A stretch of DNA of 64,000 bases from Metabacillus kandeliae (GTDB lineage: Bacteria; Bacillota; Bacilli; Bacillales; Bacillaceae): assembly GCF_021166585.1 (NCBI RefSeq), contig NZ_JAJOZE010000007.1, positions 1 to 64,000 of the forward strand. Direction: 5' to 3'. A program made the translations under genes and the position numbers. Below the pieces are notes generated by a model, which ran no database searches, was not told where the DNA came from, and was given only the letters and a program-made list of their open reading frames with translations. Below, in pieces: positions 1 to 7,208 of this stretch (its first letter is position 1; each line of letters opens with the position of its first letter).

Positions 1-196
1 TTGGCTCGGTTAAATCTTTCGGATTTTTGCGCAAGCAGCTGTCGGGGCTGAACGAGCGGCTTGCGCTTTTCTTTGTCCAGCTCCAGCGCCTAGCCCCTCG
101 AGGTCATAAGCCGGTCATCCAGAGAAAGGAAAAAACGCCTTTCACCGGCTGCCCGTCTTATGCTTGTCGGGGCTGATCAAGGCGCTTCCGCTTTTC
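1..196. repeat. Palindromic repeat cluster A
   Basis: Positions 75-196 are one complete unit of the roughly 120-bp palindromic family that recurs at 11769-12189 and 30656-31445. Positions about 37-71 are the right half of a second, degenerate unit that probably starts before the window. In the complete unit the left outer arm (AGCGCC then TAGCCCC) pairs with the right outer arm (GGGGCT, a short bulge, then GGCGCT). The inner module is the CATAAG/CTTATG type with a GAAAGG/CCTTTC stem. The cluster lies about 100 bp upstream of splB, where B. subtilis has splA. Confidence 0.85.
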
Positions 197-299
197 TAAT
201 TTGAACGCCTGTTTTTGCCAGCTGTCCATCCGGATAAGACAGCCTGCTGCAGTGAAAAATGTAAGTATCATGATTGTCGAAAAAGGATGTGCAGGAATA

Positions 300-1328
300 G
301 TGATAAAACCATTTATGCCGCAGCTGGTTTATATTGAACCGCGTGCGCTGGAATACCCTTTAGGGGTCGAATTGAAAAAGAAATTTGAAGACATGGGTCT
401 TGAAATAAGAAAAACAACGTCGCATAACCAGGTGCGTGACATACCGGGGAAAAACCACTTGCAGCAATACAGGAATGCCAAATCCACACTTGTGGTAGGT
501 GTTCGGAAAACGCTTGATTTTGACACTTCAAAGCCTTCGGCAGAATATGCGATACCGCTTGCTACTGGCTGCATGGGCCATTGCCATTATTGCTACCTGC
601 AGACAACGATGGGGTCGAAGCCATACATCAGAACATATGTAAACACGGATGAGATTTTTGACAGGGCTAAGCAATATATGGAAGAAAGAGCACCTGAAAT
701 GACCCGTTTTGAAGCCTCGTGTACATCGGATATTGTCGGGGTCGATCATTTGACTCATTCTTTAAAAAGGGCAATCGAATATTTCGGTAAAACCGATATG
801 GGCAGACTGCGCTTTGTTACAAAGTTTCATCATGTGGATCATCTGCTTGATGCCGATCATAATGGAAGAACGAGATTCCGCTTCAGTGTGAATGCTGCTT
901 ATGTCATCAAAAATTTCGAACCCGGCACTTCTCCTTTGGACCAAAGAATTGAAGCAGCGGTGAAGGTTGCCAAAGCGGGATATCCTCTCGGCTTTATCGT
1001 TGCGCCGATTTACATTCACGAAGGGTGGCAGGAAGGGTACAAAGAGCTTTTCCAAAAGCTTTATGATGCGATACCAAAGGAGCTTCAGACTGACATTACA
1101 TTTGAAATGATTCAGCACCGCTTCACAAAGCCTGCCAAACGTGTCATTCAAAAAAACTATCCAAAAACAAAACTCGAAATGGATGAAGAAGAAAGAAGAT
1201 ACAAATGGGGAAGATACGGAATCGGTAAATATATTTATCAAAAAGAAGAAGAATATAGTCTCAGGGAAACCCTTGAAAGCTATATCGATCATTATTTTCC
1301 AAACGCGAAAATTGAGTACTTTACATGA
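300..1328 (+). CDS. splB: Spore photoproduct lyase SplB
   Basis: SplB is a radical SAM enzyme that reverts the spore photoproduct (a UV-induced thymine dimer) to two thymines during germination. The 342-residue product has the unusual cluster motif CxxxCxxC at Cys91, Cys95 and Cys98 (CMGHCHYC), which holds the 4Fe-4S cluster. It also has the conserved hydrogen-donor cysteine at about residue 141 in FEASCTSDIVG. Length and sequence match B. subtilis SplB almost end to end. I chose the GTG at 300 because AAAGGATGT lies about ten bases upstream and the resulting N-terminus (MIKPFMPQLVYIEPRAL) aligns residue for residue with the family; the in-frame TTG at 201 lies just past the repeat and has no ribosome binding site. 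No splA is visible immediately upstream. In B. subtilis the operon is SigG dependent; I did not find a convincing SigG site here. Confidence 0.96.
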   Translation: MIKPFMPQLVYIEPRALEYPLGVELKKKFEDMGLEIRKTTSHNQVRDIPGKNHLQQYRNAKSTLVVGVRKTLDFDTSKPSAEYAIPLATGCMGHCHYCYLQTTMGSKPYIRTYVNTDEIFDRAKQYMEERAPEMTRFEASCTSDIVGVDHLTHSLKRAIEYFGKTDMGRLRFVTKFHHVDHLLDADHNGRTRFRFSVNAAYVIKNFEPGTSPLDQRIEAAVKVAKAGYPLGFIVAPIYIHEGWQEGYKELFQKLYDAIPKELQTDITFEMIQHRFTKPAKRVIQKNYPKTKLEMDEEERRYKWGRYGIGKYIYQKEEEYSLRETLESYIDHYFPNAKIEYFT

Positions 1329-1354
1329 ACGGGCTGTCATGAGCCCGTTTTTTT
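1328..1354 (+). terminator. Rho-independent terminator of splB
   Basis: An 8-bp perfect stem, AACGGGCT/AGCCCGTT, with a six-base loop is followed directly by a run of T. It begins at the last base of the splB stop codon. Confidence 0.85.
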
Positions 1355-1487
1355 CGCTTTTTTCTGGTGTGCTGCTGACGCAGCCAGGACCGCAGCCGCT
1401 TTTCCGGCAGGGAGCGCTTCTTATTGGCGCACAGCAGCATTCTATTGGTAGAATGAAGGTATCAAATGGTTAAGGGGAGGGCTCATC

Positions 1488-2273
1488 ATGGAATTTGGTC
1501 TGCTGCATAAAACGGCATTGGTTATGGCATCAAGTCAGGGACTTGGCTTTGCCATCGCAGAGAAACTCGCAAAAGAAGGAGCCAATGTCATCATCACAGG
1601 AAGAAATGAAGAAAAACTTGAAGAACTCCAAAAAGAATTATCCTACATAGGTACCGGGCGGATTGTGCATGCACGGTGCGACATAACAAACAAAGAAGAT
1701 ATTGCTGCAGCTGTAAAAACAGCAGCTGATGAGTTCGGTCATATCGACTTGCTTGTGAATAATGCAGGCGGACCTCCAGCGGGAACTTTCGAAGAAACGA
1801 GTGATGAAGCATGGCAGGCTGCCTTTGAGCTTAACTTGCTGAGCTACATCAGGGTAATCAGGGAAGTGCTGCCTTATATGAGAGAAAAGGGCGGAAAAAT
1901 TGTTAATATTGCTTCCTCTTCCATAAAGGAGCCGCTTCCGAATCTGCTGCTATCCAATGTTTTCAGACTGGGCATAGCCGGATTGACGAAAACACTTTCC
2001 CAGGAATTTGCAGATTACAACATACTTGTTAACACACTTGCACCTGGAAGAATAGCTACTGACAGGATTAAATATCTGGATGAAGCGGGTGCAGAAAAAG
2101 CCGGAATCACAATAGAAGAGATGGAAAAACAGCAGCTTTCTAAAATTCCTTTGAAAAGATACGGCAGTCCGGAAGAATTCGCTAACTATGCGGCATTTTT
2201 GCTTTCTGATGCAAACACCTATCTGACAGGACAAACGCTTTTGATTGATGGAGGGCTTGTGAAAACCATTTAA
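1488..2273 (+). CDS. SDR-family oxidoreductase with altered active site
   Basis: This 261-residue protein has the short-chain dehydrogenase fold: an N-terminal nucleotide-binding segment (ASSQGLGFAIA, replacing the usual TGxxxGIG), an NNAGG strand at about residue 90, and a C-terminal LTGQTLLIDGG motif. The catalytic YxxxK is not present; the matching stretch reads SNVFRLGIAG after NIASSS. It therefore belongs to the atypical group of FabG/ketoacyl-reductase-like SDRs that lack a perfect cofactor motif and catalytic tetrad. The substrate cannot be read from sequence. The ribosome binding site AAGGGGAGGG sits about ten bases before the ATG. It lies 27 bases upstream of ykwC, and the two could be cotranscribed. 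Confidence 0.88.
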   Translation: MEFGLLHKTALVMASSQGLGFAIAEKLAKEGANVIITGRNEEKLEELQKELSYIGTGRIVHARCDITNKEDIAAAVKTAADEFGHIDLLVNNAGGPPAGTFEETSDEAWQAAFELNLLSYIRVIREVLPYMREKGGKIVNIASSSIKEPLPNLLLSNVFRLGIAGLTKTLSQEFADYNILVNTLAPGRIATDRIKYLDEAGAEKAGITIEEMEKQQLSKIPLKRYGSPEEFANYAAFLLSDANTYLTGQTLLIDGGLVKTI

Positions 2274-2300
2274 GAATGCAGCAAAGAGGAGAGATTGGCA

Positions 2301-3164
2301 TTGGCTAAAATATTGTTTATCGGAATCGGTGTTATGGGAAAAAGCATGGCGTCAAATTTAATGAAAGCAGGCCATGAGCTGACTGTTTACACGCGGACGA
2401 AAGAAAAAGCGAGTGAGCTTTTGGAAAGCGGTGCAGAGTGGGCAGAAACGCCAATGGAGGCGGCTGCTATAGCAAATGCCGTGATAACAATGATCGGCTA
2501 CCCGAAAGATGTTGAAGAGGTATACTTCGGCGAGAAGGGAATTATTGAGAATGCTCAAGCTGGGAGTATTCTCATTGATATGACGACATCAAAACCTTCA
2601 CTGGCAAAAGAAATATATAGAAGAGCGAAAGAGAAAAACCTGCATGCCCTTGATGCACCTGTTTCCGGCGGAGATGTAGGTGCGAAAGAGGCAAAGCTTG
2701 CAATTATGGCAGGAGGCGACAAGGACATATTTGACAAAGCGCTGCCGCTTTTAGAAGCAATGGGTTCTAACATCGTTTATCAAGGCGCGGCAGGGGCAGG
2801 GCAGCATACAAAAATGTGCAATCAAATTACGATTGCCTCAAACATGGTTGGCGTTTCGGAAGCAATGGCATATGCAGAAGCATCTGGCCTCGATCCAAGA
2901 ACTGTTCTGAAGAGCATTTCAGCGGGTGCTGCCGGAAGCTGGTCGCTCAGCAATTTGGCTCCAAGAATGCTAGACGGCAATTTCGAGCCTGGCTTTTACG
3001 TAAAGCATTTTATTAAAGATATGGGCATTGCTTTGGAAGAAGCAGAGCAATTTCAGCTGAACCTTCCAGGGCTTTCTCTTGCCAGAAAATTATACATGGA
3101 ATTAAAAGATGCCGGTGAGGAAAACAGCGGTACGCATGCTTTGTACAAACTTTGGGAAAAATAA
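2301..3164 (+). CDS. ykwC: Beta-hydroxyacid dehydrogenase YkwC
   Basis: This NAD(P)-dependent oxidoreductase of the 3-hydroxyisobutyrate/6-phosphogluconate dehydrogenase superfamily is 287 residues long. Visible features are the Rossmann motif IGIGVMGKSMASN at the N-terminus, the substrate-binding segment DAPVSGGDVGA at about residue 117, and the catalytic lysine region GAGQHTKMCNQ at about residue 170. It matches B. subtilis YkwC closely, including the C-terminal ENSGTHALYKLW. The physiological substrate of YkwC is not established to my knowledge. I chose TTG at 2301 because AAAGAGGAG at 2283-2291 gives nine bases of spacing; the in-frame TTG at 2295 would leave only three. It is followed by a terminator shared with convergent ykwD. 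Confidence 0.93.
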   Translation: MAKILFIGIGVMGKSMASNLMKAGHELTVYTRTKEKASELLESGAEWAETPMEAAAIANAVITMIGYPKDVEEVYFGEKGIIENAQAGSILIDMTTSKPSLAKEIYRRAKEKNLHALDAPVSGGDVGAKEAKLAIMAGGDKDIFDKALPLLEAMGSNIVYQGAAGAGQHTKMCNQITIASNMVGVSEAMAYAEASGLDPRTVLKSISAGAAGSWSLSNLAPRMLDGNFEPGFYVKHFIKDMGIALEEAEQFQLNLPGLSLARKLYMELKDAGEENSGTHALYKLWEK

Positions 3165-3171
3165 TAAGGAC

Positions 3172-3203
3172 AAAAAAAGAGATAGCCGCTAAGGCTATCT
3201 CTT
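3172..3203 (-). terminator. Terminator between ykwC and ykwD
   Basis: A 10-bp perfect stem, AGAGATAGCC/GGCTATCTCT with a five-base loop, has its poly-T side on the minus strand. It therefore mainly ends ykwD, and may also slow transcription leaving ykwC. Confidence 0.85.
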
Positions 3204-3220
3204 AGTTAATCAATCTATCA

Positions 3221-4057
3221 TTATTTTCCGATGAATTCTTGAGTCCAGTAGTTGCCGTCTTTCACATAGCCGACACCGATGTGAGTGAAGTCAGGATTCA
3301 AGATGTTTTTGCGGTGACCTTCACTGTTCATCCAAGCTTGGACTACTTCTTCTGGAGTCTGCTGCCCCATTGCAATGTTTTCACCTGCTGACTGATAAGT
3401 TACTCCGAATTTTTTCATCATATCGAATGGAGAACCGTATGTCGGGCTTTGGTGATCGAAATAGTTGTTTTTCTGCATGTCTTCAGATTTTGCGCGTGCA
3501 ACCTGGCTTAGCTTTTCATCTGCTTGAAGCGGTTTAAGACCTTGCTTTTCACGCTCTGCATTTGTTAAATCTACTACTTTTTTCTCGAATTCACTTAAGC
3601 TTTTAGCCTGTGAATCTGATTTTTGTGTGTTATTTGCTGCTTTCTTTTCAGGCTGTGCAGTTGCCTGGCCTTGAACCGGCGCTTGTGCTTGCTGTTTTTT
3701 AGCTTGCTGAGCCTGTTCTGGCTGAGCTTGTTCTTGCTGCTGAGCTTGAGCAGGGCAAGGCTGTCCTTGCTGTCCAGCTTGTGCTTCGGGCGCTTGAGCC
3801 TGCTCGCCTTGTGGAGCTTGCTGCTGACCGCTGTTAGCTCCTTGCTGCTGTTTTAATAGTTCTTGTATTTGTTGAGGGTCAATTTGACCTTTTAGTAGAT
3901 TTTGAGCTTGCTCAGGGCTGATATTCCCGATTTGAGCAACTTTGGCTTGAACGTTTTGCTGTGAAAGCTCCTGTGCACTTGCTCCGTTCGCACCTTGGAA
4001 AGTAAATAGTGCAGCTGCAGCTGCAACAGATAGAACGAAAGATTTCTTCATATTCAT
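3221..4057 (-). CDS. ykwD: Secreted CAP-domain protein YkwD with Gln-rich linker
   Basis: This is a 278-residue secreted protein. Residues 1 to about 28 form a Sec signal peptide ending in ANGASA, followed by a helical segment and a low-complexity linker from about 55 to 150 built almost wholly from Gln, Ala and Pro. The C-terminal CAP (SCP/PR-1) domain starts near residue 155 and carries LTNAEREKQGLKPL, HxSPTYGSPFDMM, AGENIAMG, VVQAWMNSEGHRKNIL and FTHIGVGYV, the usual CAP signature blocks. In B. subtilis YkwD is a CAP-domain protein of unclear role at the spore or cell surface. The ATG at 4057 follows AGGAGG with nine-base spacing. The Gln/Ala linker is encoded by strongly biased CAG/GCT codons and is probably variable in length between strains. 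Confidence 0.92.
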   Translation of the reverse strand: MNMKKSFVLSVAAAAALFTFQGANGASAQELSQQNVQAKVAQIGNISPEQAQNLLKGQIDPQQIQELLKQQQGANSGQQQAPQGEQAQAPEAQAGQQGQPCPAQAQQQEQAQPEQAQQAKKQQAQAPVQGQATAQPEKKAANNTQKSDSQAKSLSEFEKKVVDLTNAEREKQGLKPLQADEKLSQVARAKSEDMQKNNYFDHQSPTYGSPFDMMKKFGVTYQSAGENIAMGQQTPEEVVQAWMNSEGHRKNILNPDFTHIGVGYVKDGNYWTQEFIGK

Positions 4058-4124
4058 ATGCTGTAGCCTCCTGTGAAAATGTTTTTTTTCTTGCCACGGA
4101 CATCATATCATGGGTTTTATTGTA

Positions 4125-4153
4125 ATAATCGGACCACTGTTTTCCATTGACAA
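4125..4153 (-). promoter_or_regulatory. Candidate SigA promoter of ykwD
   Basis: On the minus strand TTGTCA is followed after 17 bases by GATTAT (four of six to the -10 consensus), about 70 bases upstream of the ykwD start. Confidence 0.4.
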
Positions 4154-4319
4154 ATATTATCCAGCCGCAATGAAAAATCACCTTCCAAATCCTTGATCTA
4201 TCAGGGTTTGCAAAAAGAGGATTTTCATTTGCGCTCTCAATACGGCTCCAAAAATTTTCCTGTGATAGTATGGATTTCATAAAATCGGCACTTGACAGTT
4301 AATTTAGGACTTTAGATAT

Positions 4320-4347
4320 GTGACAAGTATTAAGCAAATGTTACAAT
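4320..4347 (+). promoter_or_regulatory. Candidate SigA promoter of pbpH
   Basis: GTGACA and TACAAT are separated by 16 bases and lie about 70 bases upstream of the pbpH start. A TTGACA at 4292-4297 is an alternative -35 but has only a weak -10 partner. The rest of 4058-4415 shows no gene. Confidence 0.4.
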
Positions 4348-4415
4348 AGGATAGTGTTAGTCGCTCCCTATCGAATTTTGAGGAATTTTGACATAAAGAA
4401 AGGAGAAAGCAGGCA

Positions 4416-6533
4416 TTGACTGAACAGCAAAGTGCAAGTGTTTCCGAACACCGCAAGACCAAAAAATCAAGACAGCTGCGAATCAACGTTTTCTTTTTCG
4501 TTGTATTTCTGATCTTTGTTGCCTTAGTTCTCCGGCTTGGTGTGATCCAGATTGTAAAAGGTGAAGAATACACAAAGGTTGTGACAAGAACAGATGCCAA
4601 TATCGCTTCCTACCCTGCACCGCGCGGTAAGATGTATGACAGATACGGACGTGTTATTGTAGACAACAGCAGCGTTGAAGCCATCACCTATACAGTCGAA
4701 AGCAAAACCAAAGCAGCCGACAAAGTCGCTGCTGCGAAAAAGCTTGCAGAGATGATTTCATTGCCCATTGCAGGGAGCAAGCTGAAAGACCGGGATTTCC
4801 GGGACTACTGGCTCGCCTCTCATCCTGATGAGGCTGCAGCGCTATTAACAAAGGAAGAATTGAAAAAAACTCCTAAAGAAACTTACAAAATTCAGCTCGG
4901 CCGCGTTCCTAAATCAGAAGTAGAAAATATGATGCAGGACAGCCGCGAAAGAAACGAAGCGGTCATCTACAAAAGATTTTCGTCAGGCTACGCGTATGAA
5001 CCTCAAATCATTAAGTCCACCAATACTCCTGCAAAGAAAAATTCAGCAGACGTTTTAACGAAAGAAGAAATCTCGAAAGTCGCAGAGAATTTGGAAAACC
5101 TGCCTGGAGTGAACGTGATAACAGATTGGGACAGGGCCTATCCATATGGAGACACGATGAGGAGCCTGCTGAGCGGTGTAACGACTCCTGAACAGGGAAT
5201 ACCGCTCGAACGGAAGGATTACTTCGAATCCCTTGGATACGCCAAAAATGACAGGGTAGGAAAAGGCTACCTGGAATCAGAATACGAGCAGTACTTAAAA
5301 CCGAAAAAATCACAAGTCCAATATGTAACAGACAGCAAAGGAAATGAGATCTCCGAAAAAGTAGTAGACCCGGGAAGCAGAGGATTTGACCTTCAGCTTT
5401 CTATTGATATGGAGCTTCAAAAGCAAGTGGAGAAAATCATTACAGAAGAAATCTACAAAGGAAAACAAAGAGGAGCAACTGGAAGCCTTTTAAACAGTGC
5501 CTTTGTGGTAGTAATGGACCCGCATACAGGAGAAGTGCTGAGCATCGCCGGGAAACAAGCTACATCAAAAGGCGTGCAGGAATTTTCGCCTGGTGCCTTT
5601 ACAACCCAGTATCCAATGGGCTCAGTTGTAAAAGGGGCAACACTTTTAACAGGATATAAATACGGCTTGAAGCACGGAGAAATCCAGGTGGATGGGCCGC
5701 TGAAACTTGCTGGAACAGGTGTTAAAACCTCTCATGGCAAAAGATCTTTAGGTCCTATCAGTGACGTGCAGGCGCTTGAGCAAAGCTCGAACGTTTACAT
5801 GTGGAAAACAATGCTGAAAATTGCCGGTGCTAAGGGCTATACTCCTAATATGAAATTCCCTGCGGGTCGTCAGGATTTGCGGAATGTCCGCAATCACTTC
5901 AGCCAGCTGGGACTCGGCGTGAAAACTGGCATTGACCTTCCGAACGAATCCCCGGGGTATCAGTCAGATCCACAATATTATGGACAGGGGCTACTTGATT
6001 ATGCTATTGGACAATTTGATACGTACACCCCGCTTCAGCTGGCTCAGTACGTGTCAACCATTGCGAATAATGGATATCGGATTCAGCCGCATATGCTGAA
6101 CTCCGTGCATTCACCGACAGACATGCCTGGAATGGGGCCTTTAATTAAGCAGCAAAATACAGTGGTACTTAATAAAATAGATAACACGCAGAGTGATATT
6201 GACCGAGTTCACATGGGTTTTGAAAGAGTAACAAAAGGAGCTCATGGGACGGCGAGATCCGTCTTTAAAGGGATACCGGTTTCAGGAAAAACCGGTACTG
6301 CCCAGACTAGAAAAGACGGCCGCTACTCTGAGAACGTAAACTTTGTTGGATACTATCCATCCAATAATCCGGAAATAGCTTTCAGTGTCGTTGTTCCATA
6401 TGGACAGGGCTCTGGAGCCAATCTGCAGATAGCTGACAGAGTGGTCAAAGCTTATATGTCCCTTCAAAAAGAATACAGTACGGCCAGAAATCCTAAGGAT
6501 GTTGTTTACAAAGATCCTAAATCAAGCCAATAA
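4416..6533 (+). CDS. pbpH: Penicillin-binding protein PbpH (class B transpeptidase)
   Basis: PbpH is a monofunctional class B penicillin-binding protein that crosslinks peptidoglycan during elongation; in B. subtilis it is redundant with PbpA for rod shape. The 705-residue product has a short cytoplasmic N-terminus, one membrane anchor at about 23-45, a dimerisation/pedestal region, and a C-terminal transpeptidase domain. The active-site motifs are visible: SVVK with the acylated Ser at about 403, SSN at about 457-459, and KTGTA at about 625. Length agrees with B. subtilis PbpH. The TTG start is preceded by AAAGGAG at ten-base spacing. It sits alone between its own promoter region and terminator. 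Confidence 0.95.
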   Translation: MTEQQSASVSEHRKTKKSRQLRINVFFFVVFLIFVALVLRLGVIQIVKGEEYTKVVTRTDANIASYPAPRGKMYDRYGRVIVDNSSVEAITYTVESKTKAADKVAAAKKLAEMISLPIAGSKLKDRDFRDYWLASHPDEAAALLTKEELKKTPKETYKIQLGRVPKSEVENMMQDSRERNEAVIYKRFSSGYAYEPQIIKSTNTPAKKNSADVLTKEEISKVAENLENLPGVNVITDWDRAYPYGDTMRSLLSGVTTPEQGIPLERKDYFESLGYAKNDRVGKGYLESEYEQYLKPKKSQVQYVTDSKGNEISEKVVDPGSRGFDLQLSIDMELQKQVEKIITEEIYKGKQRGATGSLLNSAFVVVMDPHTGEVLSIAGKQATSKGVQEFSPGAFTTQYPMGSVVKGATLLTGYKYGLKHGEIQVDGPLKLAGTGVKTSHGKRSLGPISDVQALEQSSNVYMWKTMLKIAGAKGYTPNMKFPAGRQDLRNVRNHFSQLGLGVKTGIDLPNESPGYQSDPQYYGQGLLDYAIGQFDTYTPLQLAQYVSTIANNGYRIQPHMLNSVHSPTDMPGMGPLIKQQNTVVLNKIDNTQSDIDRVHMGFERVTKGAHGTARSVFKGIPVSGKTGTAQTRKDGRYSENVNFVGYYPSNNPEIAFSVVVPYGQGSGANLQIADRVVKAYMSLQKEYSTARNPKDVVYKDPKSSQ

Positions 6534-6534
6534 A

Positions 6535-6558
6535 AGAGAGCAGACTTGCTCTCTTTTT
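6535..6558 (+). terminator. Terminator of pbpH
   Basis: An AGAGAGCA/TGCTCTCT stem with a four-base loop and T-tail starts right after the stop codon. Confidence 0.88.
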
Positions 6559-6747
6559 GTTTTATATGAGCAAAAGGTTTTTCTTTTAAGCAGCATTGCC
6601 TTTAATTCGGAAGGAGCAAAAAAAGGGACATTATATGGAAGGAAAATTTTAACTGATGGGAGTTAGCGGGGCAAGTGAAAAGGATCTGGACAGAATAAAA
6701 CCTTCTTCACATCTTCATACTATAGAAAAATAGAAGGAGGCAGCAGC

Positions 6748-6927
6748 ATGCCAAAACGGAAAACTAACCCTGACCAGAAAAGCAAGCAGGGGTTTGATTC
6801 TAGCGTAACTGATTCAATGCATAACCATGAAGGCGGCAGCCATGATGCAAACAAGCTGCAGCAAGAACAGTTAAAAAAAGAAAAATCCTCCAAGAACCAG
6901 GGAGAATGGAACGGAATGCATGAATAA
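6748..6927 (+). CDS. Small hydrophilic protein of unknown function (59 aa)
   Basis: A short frame starts at ATG 6748 behind a perfect AGAAGGAGG ribosome binding site with seven-base spacing. It ends at TAA 6925-6927, followed three bases later by a strong terminator, so it is very likely a real gene. The 59-residue product (MPKRKTNPDQKSKQGFDSSV...) has no hydrophobic segment and is rich in Lys, Asn, Gln, Ser and His, with a GEWNGMHE tail. Composition resembles minor spore proteins of Bacillus, but I could not match it to a known SASP family, so no function is assigned. Confidence 0.75.
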   Translation: MPKRKTNPDQKSKQGFDSSVTDSMHNHEGGSHDANKLQQEQLKKEKSSKNQGEWNGMHE

Positions 6928-6929
6928 AG

Positions 6930-6956
6930 ATGCTGCCTAATCGGCAGCATTTTTCA
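6930..6956 (+). terminator. Terminator after the 59-aa gene
   Basis: An ATGCTGCC/GGCAGCAT perfect 8-bp stem with a five-base loop is followed by a T-run. Confidence 0.88.
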
Positions 6957-7079
6957 TTTGCTCTTTAATAAAGACTGAACGATTTAGGACTCCTGCATCA
7001 TGATCAGCGTTTTATAAACCAATGATGTCACCTTGGCTTTTTGTGTTAAAAATGGCAGGTGAAATAATTCCTTTTTACT

Positions 7080-7108
7080 GGAGGAATTTTCGTTTCATCA
7101 CCGAAATA
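7080..7108 (+). promoter_or_regulatory. Candidate SigH promoter of kinA
   Basis: GGAGGAATT at 7080-7088 matches the SigH -35 consensus RnAGGAwWW. Eleven bases later ACCGAAATA at 7100-7108 matches the -10 RnnGAATww at all but one position. It is about 100 bases upstream of kinA, which is SigH dependent in B. subtilis. Confidence 0.55.
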
Positions 7109-7208
7109 GTTCTGGTAATACATGGATATATACCCGGCAGCAATGAAGTGCGGCACGTGATCGGGATTTCATATATGTGCTTGTTTCCTTTTGAAGGAGG
7201 AGAGGGTC

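Noticed and set aside
762-1340. A 192-codon minus-strand frame opposite splB
   Set aside because: It mirrors a highly conserved gene, and its translation is a Phe/Cys-rich sequence without a family or a ribosome binding site.
3912-4280. A 122-codon minus-strand frame overlapping the start of ykwD
   Set aside because: It overlaps the ykwD signal peptide and its promoter in another frame and has no ribosome binding site.
4292-4320. TTGACA with a 17-base spacer as the pbpH promoter
   Set aside because: The -10 partner GATATG is poor; the GTGACA-16-TACAAT pair downstream is better.
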